Of a stretch of 64,000 nt of DNA, positions 38,443 through 51,608 are shown in pieces. The DNA lies in assembly GCA_013398015.1 (NCBI GenBank), contig VZRR01007718.1, forward strand, positions 272,606 to 336,605, written 5' to 3'. Position 1 is the first letter of the stretch. Each line of letters begins with the position of its first letter. Source of the DNA: Oreocharis arfaki (Eukaryota; Chordata; Aves; Passeriformes; Paramythiidae). The notes beneath the pieces were generated by a model. It saw only the letters and a list, made by a program, of their open reading frames with translations. It had not been told where the DNA came from and made no database searches. Position numbers and translations under genes: made by a program.

Positions 38443-38540
38443 CTTTCCTTCTTTCCTTCTTTCCTTCTTTCCTTCTTTCCTTCTTTCCTTCTTTCCTTCT
38501 TTCCTTCTTTCCTTCTTTTCTTCCTTGCTTCCTTCCTTCC
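38443..38540. repeat. Polypyrimidine microsatellite with an 8-bp unit
   Basis: CTTTCCTT is repeated about ten times, followed by diverged CTTCCTTC units. All purines lie on one strand. The minus-strand Lys/Glu/Arg-rich frame (KKERRKEG repeats) and the plus-strand Phe/Leu/Ser frame are repeat translations. Confidence 0.95.
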
Positions 38541-40244
38541 TCACTCTTTTCTTTTTCTTTTGTTATAAAACCTTCTTTTTTGAACATATATAATGAAATT
38601 ATTTTCCACATCTATCATTTAGTATCATTAATAGAGTTAAATACAAACCCAAGAAAACCGTGCTGTAATGTAAAATAGCTAACATCAAAAAGTAAAATAG
38701 GGTTAGATTTAGATTGTGTTTTAGTGAGTATTTCAGCCTGAAGCCAGAAATCACTCCTTTTGTCAGTACACACTGCAAAGACAAGTGTGTGCCTGTTTAT
38801 TTAAAATGCCCAACTATTCTCAAACAGCAGCAGGAATTTGAGTGCATAGATGGACCTGAAGATAAATATAAACAGAGGACCCCAAATTGAGCAAAAAGCT
38901 CAAGCTTTCAAAAGTCAGAAAAGCGATTTTAAAATCAATTTAGTATTTGATCAAATTCCGCTTTAGGTTTTAGAAGATGGAATTGAAATGCTGAGACCAC
39001 TTGGTGAGATAAAATCCTTGTAACAAAAGCCCTGCAGTCTGAATTCTACACCACTTTTTTCTTCAGAACACATAAAAATAAGTCATATGGCTCTGATATG
39101 CAGTCTGTGCAGCACAGTGCTTTGGCTGAGCCTGCCAAATAATTTGTGATGATTACCTTTTTAAATTTCTCTGGTGGATTTTTTTTGTTTGATTTGTTTT
39201 GTGTTTTGAAGTGCTTTATTGCAGCTTTAGTTATCTAAATGTGGGTTTCAGCCTGCTATGAAAAATAGGTGAGCACACACCCTTATTGCCATAGGAGCTT
39301 CCCTGGTAAGAGAAGTGTGACTGTGAATCCTAGATGTGGGTGCTGGTCTTGCTTTTGGCTGTTGAGAATTCTCAAATCTTATACTTGCTTAAGTGGCTCA
39401 GTTAATGAGATATGTAAAAATTCATTCTGCATCCTTTTCATAAGAGGAGGACTCATGGTTAGTTAGTAATGGTTGCCCTGTTAATATCGACTGGAGGTGT
39501 AAGTTCTGTGGGGCACTAAAATCTTACTGTATGCTTCCCTGTCCTATATACAGTTTCCATGTATATAAGGCAAAGACCACCCCGGTCCCAGGTATTACTT
39601 AGCACTGTGCAGTTCTGTTCAGGAGTAAAGCCGTAGTGAAGATGGTGAGCAAAGCACAGACAGAGCCACAGCAGAGCAGAATGTAACTTGCTTTGTCAAG
39701 AGGTAGGAAGAAATGTAGGGCCTGTTGAACTCAATGTCCCACCAACCTCTGGACCTGTGGAAGACGAAGGTGAGGTATGTACATTGTGGGGTGCATAAAT
39801 TGCATTCCTTTTTCTCTCTAGCAGAAGAGGAAAACGATGACTTCACCCCTCCCTGCAGTAACCGCAGCTCTACTCTCTGATTAATGTTTATGAGCTCAGA
39901 ATTCTATTTGTATCTGAAATGGCTTTTCTGGTTACCAAATGTGGTTGAACTCTGATCAATAAATTAAAGAAAGAGTAAGTATCAGGGGTGGGGTGATAGA
40001 TAGACAGATGAATAAAATACGCAAATGTATAACTTAAATTTCCTCAGAAAACCAAAGTAAAAGAATGTCTACAGATATTTAAAGAGCACAGTAACCAACA
40101 GTTTTAGTAGCAGGATAAGCATTTGTTCATGCTAAAAGCGTATGTGTGTCTGTAGAACAAACTACTTGACAAGGGCCATTAAACTTCTATGAAATGTTAT
40201 TCTGAACTTGTATCATTCAGAGGACACAGAAAACACACACAAAA

Positions 40245-40272
40245 GAGAAAAAAAAAAAAAAAGGAGAAAAAT
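40245..40272. repeat. A-rich low-complexity run
   Basis: AGAGAAAAAAAAAAAAAAAAGG-type run with no element attached that I can recognise. Confidence 0.6.
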
Positions 40273-41399
40273 CCCAGTGCTTGAACAAATAGCAAGACAC
40301 GTAGAAAGAGCCTTAAAGCTCTCGCCTGAACATACACTGCATTTACTAATGACTGTTTTGGAGCAGTAGAACAGGATTAAATATTCAAAGCCTGAATTTT
40401 CAGAAAGAGAAACTACTAAATTCAGATGAAGTAATTGTATACTGGCAAAATCAGACTCTATGAACATCCTTTACTTTTTTGTTTACTAGAATGACGTATT
40501 CTCATGTACAAGATCCCAAGACTTCTTCCATGATCTAACAGCTTTCCTACATATGCAACATATATAATAATAATCACAATCTGATGTCTTTAAAGATGTG
40601 CATGGATGCTAAATAAAAACATTCATTGGAAATTGGAAAATTTTAAAAATTTTATAATTTTAAATCATCTTAATAAGCTGAAGTTCGGCAGGTTGACTGA
40701 AGTTCAGCTCTACCATCTACCTTCTAGTATGTAAATGTGATTCCTCATTGGACAATCAAGTTTTAAAAGGAGGCAGACCTGGCTTTCTGTTTCACTCAAA
40801 GATGCCATATAATTAGGATGAAGCATCTTGTTTAAAAGCCTAGCTTCATGCCTACTACACTAAAAATTCCATTTGTTACGGCTTGTCTAGGGACGCAGAC
40901 AAGGGCTGAGAAGTGTCTTCTGTGGTTAGCAGTCTCCTGCTACATAGTTACAAAATAATATTGAAGACCACTGAATGTCCGTCCCCTGATGGCTAAACTG
41001 TGACTCTTCCAGAGCAAGAAACAGAGAACTGCATATCCAAATGAGGTTGAGGGATGATAGAAACTATGAGAATTGACCTCAGACCGGGACGCTAAGTTTC
41101 ACACCTATATGGTCAGAATAACTACGTCATTAGACAGATAAAATAGTTCTATGTCTTGTCTTGGATAGGCTTAAACACCTGGCATGGGTACTACTTCATT
41201 AGCAGCCCAGTGGGAATGCTGCTATCTGCTGAATTTCTGTTTGGATGTTTCCTAAATGGCTCCTGTCTGAACACTGAGTCAGCCTGTTGTCACATATCTT
41301 TTCAGATCTGAACTCACAGCTTGAGGTGACAGAGGTTCAAGCTTAGCAGTTGAGGTTAAGATGTTATTTCCATCTTAAGTGGAAGTATATCTTATATAT

Positions 41400-41431
41400 T
41401 TCTTATATATCTTACATAAGATATATAAGAA
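41400..41431. repeat. AT-rich hairpin
   Basis: Perfect 15-bp arms (outer part TTCTTATATATC) around the two bases CA at 41415-41416, inside a longer TATA-rich patch at about 41385-41460. Confidence 0.8.
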
Positions 41432-44400
41432 TGCTTATATCATATATATATGCTTATAGATTTCCAAGCCATTTACTCTTAGAAGGAAACTTCTCAGAAT
41501 AGTGCCCAATCCGGAGGTGAAGTGCCTCAAGAGTTTGGTGAAAATCCATTTGGTTGTTACTGAGGTATCTGAGTGTAGTAAGGCTAGAGGGGAGTGAGGA
41601 AGCACTTCCTATCACTCAGGCTGTGTATACTAGATACTTTCTTTGTTTCTGGAAATTACCAGTGTAATTGATTTCCATGCTGACACATTTCAAGCTGTCA
41701 CCAAGCTGTCACTTCTCTAACAGGTAATATTCACCCCATGCGCATTTTGTCTTACCATGAGGCACATGTTTTTTGGTCTCATATTCCCCTTATGTGTTTT
41801 TATAGGGCTCTGTTGGAAAGAACAGAGAATATATACTTTGGTATAGTAGATGAAAATAAGTTTAGAAACTAAAAAATTACTCTGAAAAAAAAAGAACACT
41901 GGGAATATATTTTAGTCCATCCCTTAGAGAAACAGTAAAATCTATTTGGCACTAAGTTTTGGCATTTTCTTGCATTTTTCCAGCTGAACAGGAACCCAAC
42001 ACATTCTGGAGTCTCAAACTAAATTTCAAAAAAATTCCAGGATTTTCCTTAAACTGTTCTGAAATAAAAACAAATGTGCAACATCTTATTTTTACTTCCA
42101 AATTTCTGAAAGCAAGTTATTCACCAAAAACTAGACACAGCAGACCAAATCCAGGTTTGAAAAAATTAACGACTTCCCAGGTCCAAAAAGGTGAATGCCT
42201 CTTATGCACTGCTTCTCTATCTATATAGATGCTCCCATATAACTCACTGTATATTCTGCACTCCATCCTGCCCCTGTTTTTCTGCACCTACTTGTTCTGC
42301 ATATGTCTCTCATGCTCCTATCTCTCTCATTGCACTGTAAACTGACAATTATTTTACTTGCCAGCATGGTGAGGGTACCTTTAAAACGTCCAGAATGTTT
42401 TTTAACGCAGAAAAATGTATATAGAGGATTCACAGCTTCTTACTTCTTGGGAAGTTACTTTGAAAGGTACAGGTGGAATTTTAAAGTGTTCTGGGGAGGA
42501 GAAGCTCACAATTTTATCACAGACAGATAAAATGGAGAAGTCCTTTGTTGGGCTACAATGCTCCAGATTAGCTGGCAGAAGGGAAGAAAAGGTGAGAGGA
42601 GTCAAAGACATAACTTCTGCTAACGTCTGGAAGGTAGAAGAGTACAGAAGCAAATTGGAGACCCAGAGGAATATCATTTTCCTTCCTGGATCCTGTGTGT
42701 ACACCCCATTCCTTCATTGTGACTAGACTTGTTGATATGCAATGAAGGGGGAAAGCAAGTCATAAAGGATGATAAAGAATTGATGTAGAGGGAGTTCTCA
42801 GCAACTCCCAAGAGAAAACAGAGTGGGAGGCCATAGCTAATGAAAAGAAATAATCTGTAGAAGTCCTGGGTTTAGTGGTTTAGTAGTAGTGTGCATGGGA
42901 GGAACCCTTGTTCATTGTTTTCCCCATAAGGTACAAATAAAAGAAGTGATATCCTCAACTCATGAATGCTGGATAATTTTCACCTGAAATACAGCAAGAT
43001 TTATGCATGGACGATTAAAAAACCAAGAAAACAAATCCCACAGAGCCACCAGCTGCAAAATCAGAAGAGATTTCCATGCAGTGAGATTTCAAAACTACTT
43101 TTATAGGAATATTATGGCTTCGTTTCTTATCTTGCTACATGGAGAAATGGGAAAATTATACTTGACTATGCTTGGACTCTCAATCCTTCTGTAAACTGAG
43201 CAGCAAACTGAATGAAAATGTCAAGAAACCTTTTTCTTAACTGCATAATTTTTTTACCATTCTAATGATAGAATCAGTCTTGAGAAGCACCTTATCTGAT
43301 TGGTGTATGGATTGAGAAATATTGATTACACTTGCCATGTTATCCACCTTATTTTTTTAATGGAAATTTCTATTAGGTGAAAAAGTGAAACTGATATGTC
43401 CTTCCCATACTCACTTGTAGTTCAGCATGGTCATACTTTCTGGGCTCTTTGTACTATTCCTCATTGTCTTCTGTAGCTGCCATATGCACAAGAATACATT
43501 TTCCGTCTCTTAACAGGCAGCAGCTTTCATATTTTGACAATAAGGCCAGCCCATAGAGGTTGTTTAGTTAGACTTCAATGATCTAAATGTAAATAGATCT
43601 ATCCCCCTGTGACTTGATTTTGTTCTTCCATTGCCACTGTCTGCCTCACCGACAAATGGAGACAAGAAACTTAGTTTTCTTTCTCTTCAGGGAGACATGC
43701 CAGAACTTAAGAAGTTTTTTTTGTCACCAAGCATATAGCCCCTGTTCATTCTTATCATTATTAATAGTTTCTGTTTTCCTTTTTCTCAACTGTCCGCTCT
43801 GCAATTTCTCGGGAAAAAAAATCTTCTGAGAATTTTTGTTGAAAAATATTATTTCCTATTTTTTAGCTCATTTGTGGCCTCTATTCTTATTCCTTGGCAA
43901 CCTACATATATCATTAAGAATAAAAGAAATAAAATATACAGTTTTCTAATGGTTTTTAAAAATTGAAGTTTACATTGAAGGCATTTGTGAAGCCATGATG
44001 TATTCAACAAGGAGGACAGAAAAAAAACCTCTTTGTTTTTCTTTCAAAAGTCTTTAATTTGCACTCACAAAAAGGTGATTGATTATCCTATAACTACCAA
44101 TGCGCATGATTTATCCCCATGTGTCTTTAAAACCCAATGGAAAAAGCAGACATATTAATTTATTTCTTTCTTACGTTCTTAGTTACATTTATTGGAATTA
44201 CTCCTATTAAAAAAAAGATACCAAAACCCAAACAAACAGATGATGAACAAACTAGCCCCAGCATATCTTTTGTTTCTGTGAGTAGAACTGAAAAACGAGC
44301 ACATATGTTGTCAATAAAACTTTACAGTATATTTTAGTCCACTCATTTTTGTGAAGGGCTAAAAAGTTCTTTATAAGCAGTGAAGAATGAAGATGTTCAG

Positions 44401-47400
44401 AACACATGATGATTGGAAAATTACAGACTTTTCCTTTTTTTTTATAAAATATCCTAAAACACTGTACTCAGTATAACAATATTACATTCAGAATAAACGT
44501 ACTGTGAAATATGGGCTACAAGCTTCAGTCCCCTGCTGCTGAAGGGAGGATATTAACATAAATATCCTGATAGGGCCATAGATACATCAGTTTTAGAATT
44601 TGATTGCAAGTTCCACAGCAATTTGAATGGGACACTCTATTACAAGCTTTTCTCCAAAATTTGCATTCTCCTTTCTTATAATAATTCTTTATTGTATATG
44701 ATAGGATCAGCGATGTGTGGCACTAGGTACTTCCTTTTGCAGGAATGCAATAGATTTTGGTTACCCCTTAGTGCCTCATCGGCTGCAGGTGGGTTTGCAA
44801 GCTGAACAAGCTATTCTGGTAGACCTTCTCCTCTCTTCCTTAAGTCTTGTGATTCCCACTCAGTATGTGACAGAAAATATAGTTTTCACATGAGTGAGTC
44901 CTGCTGCCATACTATGTAGCAGGTCCATGTATGTCATTTTTGTCCTGTCCCTTTCCTTGTCTTGTCCTGTCACTTGCATTTATTTCCCTTCTTTTCCTTT
45001 CTAATTTAGCCTCCCTGAACATACATAAAGGGTCACTCTGATTTTTACTAGACAGTGAAGTCAAGAGGGCTACAGCTACAGTGGTGCATAGCAGGGAGTC
45101 GGTAGAGCACCTCTGTGTTTTTGAAGATAATTATGATGGCCTATACCCATAGGATCTCCATGAATATTTGTCCAAAATTATGTTATCCTTATCTTACACA
45201 GTTGGCTCTTAGAGAGTATGTAGTGACCATGGTGGCGTAAGGATTGAGCAGAAAAATAATTTTACTTGCATTTCCAATTCTAACATTAGTTTCTATTTCC
45301 TCAGGTAGATAGCACTTCTCATATCTTTATGAGAAGATAAGCCCAGAATGAACATTTTGGAATCTGGAAGACATTCATGGTGAATAAGCATAGTGAGAAA
45401 GTTCTCTGACCTATCCACTGATTTTGAAACATTGTTGACTGTTAAGCACCCTGTTACTGAAATATAGGGAGCAGAACTAAAGTTTTTCTGTCTCTAGGTA
45501 ACATTTAAGAAAGAGTTTCCTCCTTGGGACACATGCCTGATGTTTGGGAAATGCCATAACTAATTCTTTTCTGATGGAAATATTTTTTATGTTTGAATTG
45601 TGGTATTTACCATATAATAAATTTATTTAGTTATTTGAAGGAGACAGGACACAGTTGCACACCAAAAAGGTGTTAAAATATAATAGTATTGAAAACGGGA
45701 AAAGAGAAAGCTTATTTGAATACTGTCCAACTCATTTAAAAACTGTTTGTGCTTTTATCAAAGTCTCTGTTTCCCCCTGACACTTTTTGAGGTATCATTT
45801 CTTGCTGTTAATTGCCAGAGAAAAGCATGCTGGCAGAGTGAAGCTGTGGAAATTGTGGAACGTCTCTCTTTCTGCATTAATTGCTGCTTACAGACACATA
45901 TACCACATATACTGTACAGAGCTTTTTCTCTGTGTGCCACAGGGAAATTTCAATATGACGTTAAAACTTGGCTTGTTTTTCTGTTTGTATTTTTGATCAA
46001 AACTACAAAGTTCTCTTTTGCTTTGCTTACAGATATGCATAGAAGGGATCCCCAATGTGTAGACTGTGTGAAAACAAAACTCCTTCAAACACATACTCTT
46101 GGGAATCTGTAGTAATGATAATAGACATTAAAGTCTACACTTGTGTCTAAAGGGTATTTATACGCACTGCTTGAAGTAGTTAACTAAATCTCTGTACAAT
46201 TTGTTTTGCTTTGTACAAAAGTATTTTTTGAAAGATAACTACCCCAAGGTTACAAAGAAATTACTCTTACATGAGAGAATTTTATTTTCTCCCTTGGTCT
46301 TTCTATGCTGTTAATAAACGGTGACACAAATGAAGTTAAAACTCTAATGGAAAGCTTAAGAAATTACTGTGATAATGGACTAATATTAATTAAAAGTAAA
46401 ATAATGGTCCTCAGCTACTAGGCCTATTCAAAATACTATCCCCTGTTTTAAGGCCAGATTCCAATGAAGTTTTCAAGTTCATTCCCTTTCCAACAATTGT
46501 CTTAAGGAAAAAAAATTTTTCATCTTCCACAGGTTTTCTGGACCATTGGTATATACATTAACACTTACTGAATTTGCTGTTAAGAATTGTGTATTGTTAG
46601 GAGAATGTCTAGAACCCACATGATGTAATATTCTCTGGGAAGTTTTTGTTAGTTATTTGGTGGCTTACATACATTCCTCGCCACTTCCCTGGATTCCAGT
46701 TTCCTGGATGATAGTTATATTTTTTATCCACTTGGAAACTTCTCTTCTTTTGTGGAATTTCTACGCAAATTAGGTTTCACATAATTCAAATTAATTTTGG
46801 AAGGGAGAGGACTAGTTAGAACATGATTAAGTTCTAATAAAATTTTTTTTAGATGAGAGTGTTCATTAAATATATTGGTACCAATTACCTGCATTAATTG
46901 ATAGCTGAATTCCAAAAAGCTGCAAAATATAGAGAGCATCCCTCTATCATTTCTCTAAAGGGCCATCTTTTCTATAGAACTTGATTAGCCTGAATGGCTG
47001 AGTGAGCGTAAATTATATTGTTTGGAACACAATGCAAAACTGCACATTTAAATGTACTTTTTGGATTTAAAAAGAAAGTTAAAGAGTCAAATTTTAGCAA
47101 ACTCTTTGTTACACTGAACCATATGTTTTGGAAAGAAGCTGAAAATTTATTTTCCTATATTTTCCTGCTGCAGGATGCCATATGTATCAGTCACGGCTCC
47201 AGTTTTCAGGAGACGGATTTATGGCAAACTGGTTTGTGACAAGTTCCTTCCACTTATTCCTTTTCTCTTACATCCTACTCACATTCCATCCTGTGATAGA
47301 AAATCAACTTATTCTATTCCACTGGATTACAAACTTCCCTATGTACCAAATGCATCCTTAGCAGAAAAAACAAGTTCTCAAATTGAATATGAGGTTCCCA

Positions 47401-47954
47401 TTTGCCACATTAATAGATGCCTTTCTAAAGTAATTAAATAAACAAATACAAATAAGTGGTATACACGAATAATTAATAGGCAAAATGTAATGTTTCATTT
47501 CAACTTTAATCTAATTAAATGTCTTGCAGTCAGTGTTCTTAGAATGGCATAACACTGGAGGAAAAATTATATTAATCATTCAGCAGTTACTTCTGTTATA
47601 AACTAATTAATTTGTTTTCTGTCTTTGTGCAAATGGTAAAAGCATCTAGAAACTACAGTCTTAACTAACAACACTCAGAGCTAAAATCTTGTAAGATAGT
47701 TCATAGAAAAGGAATTTCTGTACTCTTTTTAATTAAAAGACATTTTTAGCTAGACAAAGGTAAAATAATTTATTCACTCAAAATAAAAGATCAATCAAAA
47801 TTTGTGCTACTGATAAATCTGTGCAAGCTTGTATGGCTGTGTTGAGCTACCCATAATAAATTTATATGTGGATGGAGCATGACGGATCAGTTTCTGAGAT
47901 TTCAATTTTGGCTTAGGATTTAATTTGGTTTTAGGATTTCAGTCAGTACAGTGC

Positions 47955-48370
47955 CTAGGCAAGATCATGACACGAAGCCCGGGCTTATGGACATGAGCCC
48001 GCTCTTATCTCTCTATAGAGAGCCACATACACTCAGTGTTCCTGATTGGGCAGCCTATAGAAGTCCCCCAGTATAACGTCACACACCCCTGCCCTCCCTC
48101 TACTTCTGAACCATTAGTTCTGGTTCAGCTCCTCATCCATCCTCAAGCAGAGCTCCATGAATCCCATCTGTTCACTGGCATAGAGCGACAATTCCTCCCC
48201 ATCTTCCCTGCCTGACATTCCTAGTGTCTGTATCCTCCTGTTTCAACACTCTAGCCATAGGAGGAATCCCAATGGCTATATGGGCTATCCCAATATGTCT
48301 CAGTGATGCCAGTAGGATTGTAGGCCTGCAGGTGTGCACAACTCTAACTCCATTTATTTAGTCCCAGCCA
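47955..48370 (-). mobile_element. CR1 ORF2 endonuclease fragment
   Basis: On the minus strand the canonical GITETYWD motif of the CR1 apurinic-type endonuclease is readable, followed by degenerate sequence that tracks the rest of the domain with frameshifts and stops. The block ending GGACTTCTATAGGCTGCCC corresponds to the CYRPP region. Neither the RT nor the 3' end is attached. It is more diverged than the 27-30 kb copy, so probably older. Confidence 0.8.
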
Positions 48371-49980
48371 GTCAATTTTGTTGTTTTTTGGTTTATATAT
48401 ATTTTCTATTAATTCCTTTTATTGGATAAAGCAATTGCAATGTACTTTTTGACAGTGTTTGTTTTACTTATAAACACCCAGCATTAAGAGTGAGAGTAGT
48501 AACTCACCCAAATCCTTAAGAAGGAAGCATGGTGTTCACAGTCTGGATTTTCACAGCCGGATGGCTGTAAAAATAACAGATTTTGCGCATCTGTATTTCA
48601 GTTTATTAACCAAGCCCTGTTCATAACAATATAAAACACAAATAGCTCCCCAAACAGCAGAACTAATATAGCTTTTTTTTTCTACAGATGTTCTTAAGTA
48701 CGAAAGACACTGTGCAATGTCATTGCTATTAGACCAGTCGTCCCATCCTTTGGGGAAAACATACCTTCTTGTGGTCCCTATACAGGCCCTAGAAATCACT
48801 GGTCTCTTCCACATATCCAGCAATTTCAGTGCCATCCCCCAGCTGTTTTCCTACTCTCTGTCTGCCTTTGCATGGCTTGTCAAGTAAGTGCTATGTCCTT
48901 GAAGTAAATCTACTTCCCAATTTCCCGGCCTGATAAATACATCCTGACTGCCTACGCACTGGAAGTCAAATGAATGAAAATTACAAATGACCTCACAATT
49001 TAGCTGTAATAGAAACATTACACTGATTTCTCTTTTTAGCACCAGTTTTCATTCAGCTTGTAGAGAGGGGTAACATTTTGTAGACTTTTATTCCTTTTTT
49101 TTCTTCTACTGTGGAGTACTGGGTTCAAATGTAGTAGGATAAATCTAGTAGAAAAACACATAATCTTTATGAATTTGTAAGTTACTTTTCCATAACAACA
49201 TGGATGGCAAGCCTAATGATTAGCATTTTTATATTCCTTGAACTTTATATCCTCCATTTAAAATTTGTTATACTGGTCTGCCACTGAAAAACACCTTCTT
49301 TTTGTAACATTTTTATTTCTTTGACTCACAGTTAGAAGCCATAGCATATTCAATTTCAAAGCCAAAGCAATATCATTTTATCTTTAAAGAAAGACTTGGA
49401 GTTATTGACTCAAACCCCTTCATTCTGTTAGGCTTTTTGGTTTTGGTTTTGCTTTGATTTTGTTGGCATGGGTTTTTTCTTAATTCAGTAACACATTACT
49501 GATTTTCTTTAGTGTTTTGCACATAAAGTCTGCTCTGTTATGGAGGGCCAGTATGTAATTATTGTTCTATTTTTAATGCGACATCCATGTCTATGTGACT
49601 TTCTGTACTAGGAAGGTAATTTTTCATTTATTCAAAGGGACTGCTGCAGCAAAATCCTTCAAAATCTAGACAAAAAACCCAGTACATATAATTTGTGAAT
49701 AATTGGTGCATATGAATGTTGTTGTTATACGGAAAATTTTTTTCTGAAATGGGCATCCATACACCTTTAAATCTTTAAAACCTTATAAATGCACATACTC
49801 ACCCTCCTCAATTTTTAATTCTTAGAGGTAGCAGTTTTACAGTATCACTCAAAGTATTCAGATTTGAGCAACTTTGAATGAAGAGACACATGATACCTCA
49901 AGAAATCCTAATTGCTGCTTCCTTCTTGTCTTGAAGTGACTTTATGATCTCGTATCCCAATCGCCTGCTCTATGCCTAGA
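48371..49980. other. Unique AT-rich DNA, no gene seen
   Basis: A 94-codon minus-strand frame at 48551-48835 (MALKLLDMWKRPVISR...) and a 63-codon frame at 48851-49042 have no recognisable domain. The segment at 48540-48980 is slightly GC-richer and could be an undetected old repeat. Confidence 0.45.
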
Positions 49981-50570
49981 TATGGTTTCTGGGCCTTTCT
50001 GTGCCTTTAAAACTGCGTGCGAGAGAAAGAAAAAAGCCAGACAGCTCGTGCAGTTTGTGCTCCAAGGTCACTCTACTCCTCTGCGTGCTTCCGAGGTGGC
50101 AAAGAGCGGAGGAAGCACCCTTCCTGCTTTTCAGCCACCTTTCTGCTCTGTTTCTCCGGACAGAGACGGAGAGTTGTTTTTTGGTTCTTTTTTTTTTCCC
50201 CTTGGGACTTCGGCTTCTTCTTCTTCTCTTCTGGAAATGTTCAGAATACCAGAACACACCAGGAGACCCTACACCATTGGCCTGGAGGGGGCCCACGCCG
50301 ACCCAGCTCTGAAGAGGGGAAGAGAGAGACCACACCCACAGAAAGGACTCCGAAAATTTACCAGGTTCTCTCCTGGTAACTGCAAGAGGTTTTATTATTC
50401 ATCATTATTATTCTTTTCCCGTGTGTTTGTTAAACAAATAGGTTTCTTCTTTCACTTTCCTCCGAGGAATTTTTTACCAAACCTGGTGGGGGAGGCATGG
50501 CTGTAACCTGCCTTTTTTCAGGGGACGTTCAAACTTGGGCGTTCCTCTGAATTTGTCTCAAACCAGGACA
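49981..50570 (+). mobile_element. Solo LTR of an avian endogenous retrovirus
   Basis: It ends with GAATTTGTCTCAAACCAGGACA-type sequence (CA terminus at 50570), preceded by a GGGACGTTCAAACTTGGG block, both typical of this avian LTR group. A TTTAAAA box at 50006-50012 could be its TATA element. The body is far GC-richer than its flanks and has a long T/C tract at about 50174-50230. The 5' boundary is uncertain and most of U3 may be missing. No internal viral DNA adjoins it. Three plus-strand frames (174, 103 and 120 codons) and one minus frame (119 codons) overlap throughout, which reflects GC content rather than coding. Confidence 0.75.
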
Positions 50571-51311
50571 CTATTGTTTATTCAAAGTCATTTTTTTCTG
50601 CTGTTCTGAACGACGGAAACATGATGGTAAGTAAAAGACTGCTTCTGACAAGATTATCTCATTAGCCCATAGAGTCATACTGATCAAAACAGTATCCTGA
50701 TCCATACAAAGATAGCTACAGAACAAAATGGCCCAGGTCTATACTATTAAATTATTTTTTTCTTTAAACAGAGTGGCTGAGAACATGTTGCTAATGTTTT
50801 TTGAGGCTTTTTTTCTAAGAGTAACACTTCTGAGAAGGTGTAATACTGGGCATCATCTTTATATTGCATCCCCACTTCTTTCTTAAATCATCATTTCACT
50901 CTCTTAAGAGGATAAAAAATATAGTTAAAGCAAACATCTTTCACTCCAAAGATTTCCATTAGAAGAGATTGGCGGAGGTGATATGGGCTCATCCAAAGGG
51001 CAGCAATAATTTCCCAAAGCTACTGCCATTTTAATTTCATAAGTGTTGCCACTTTCATTTTACACAACGCTGTCAAACAGAGACCCCATAATAATTTCTT
51101 CTTCTAAGAAGTTTTGCAGTGTTAGGATCCTTCAGTCATCACGTATTTCAAGATTGTTCTATTTTAATCCAGTGATGAAGTGTTGTAATGCATATCCAGA
51201 CTTGTAATGCATATGTTATGCATATCCAGTAAGAACCAGTTTGCATTTTTTGCATTCTTTGAAAGAATACTTCATTAATGTTTTGACTGTTATTTTTAAA
51301 GAAACATACAC
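50571..51311. other. AT-rich spacer, no gene seen
   Basis: Contains short direct repeats of TAATGCATATCCAG-like sequence at 51183-51229. Nothing else is seen. Confidence 0.6.
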
Positions 51312-51608
51312 TCACAGAATAGTGTGGGTTGGAAGTGACCTTTAAAAATTATGCAGTCCAACCACCCTGCAGTGAGCAGGGTCATCTTCAACCCATGAGG
51401 TTGCTCAAAGCCCCGTCCAACCTGACCTTGAATGTTTCCATGGATGGAGCATCCACCACCTCTCTGGGACACCTGCTCCAGTGTTTCACCACCCTCATTG
51501 CATAAAAAATTTCATACTTATGTCTCATCTAAATCTGGTCTTTTTCAATTTGAAACCAACCCCCTCATTCTATTGCAGCAGGGCCTACTAAAAAAGCTCG
51601 TCCTCTAC
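51312..51608 (-). mobile_element. CR1 LINE 3'-end fragment
   Basis: On the minus strand it contains a GGGCCCTGCTGCAATAG-like block, the end-of-ORF2 TTAGATGAGAC region, GGAGCAGGTGTCCCAGAGA, the ATGGAAACATTCAAGGTC block and GGTCACTTCCAACCCACACT near the end. About 300 bp, 5' truncated. Confidence 0.94.

Larger units (their letters stand above)
37691..47954. other. Long unique AT-rich stretch, no gene seen
   Basis: Apart from the microsatellite at 38443 and the hairpin at 41400, no repeat is recognised. Frames of 60-121 codons (for example 45747-46112 and 42402-42726) overlap one another on both strands. A TATATAAGG at 39562-39570 lies about 70 bp before an ATG that opens only 14 codons. GC-richer patches at about 39560-39880 and 40870-41360 are unassigned. 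A strong pyrimidine tract and CAG at about 47150-47174 resembles a splice acceptor, but no convincing exon follows. Confidence 0.5.

Noticed and set aside
38331..38678. 115-codon plus and 82-codon minus frames with regular Phe/Leu/Ser or Lys/Glu/Arg repeats
   Set aside because: Both are translations of the 8-bp polypyrimidine repeat.
45747..46112. 121-codon plus-strand frame with a hydrophobic stretch
   Set aside because: Overlaps comparable frames on both strands, no family resemblance and AT-driven composition.
47150..47239. Strong polypyrimidine tract and CAG acceptor-like site followed by short open frames
   Set aside because: No convincing donor and two frames equally open; the site alone does not make an exon.
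49976..50506. Frames up to 174 codons on both strands
   Set aside because: They lie within a solo LTR, overlap in several frames and have low-complexity Phe/Ser/Arg content.
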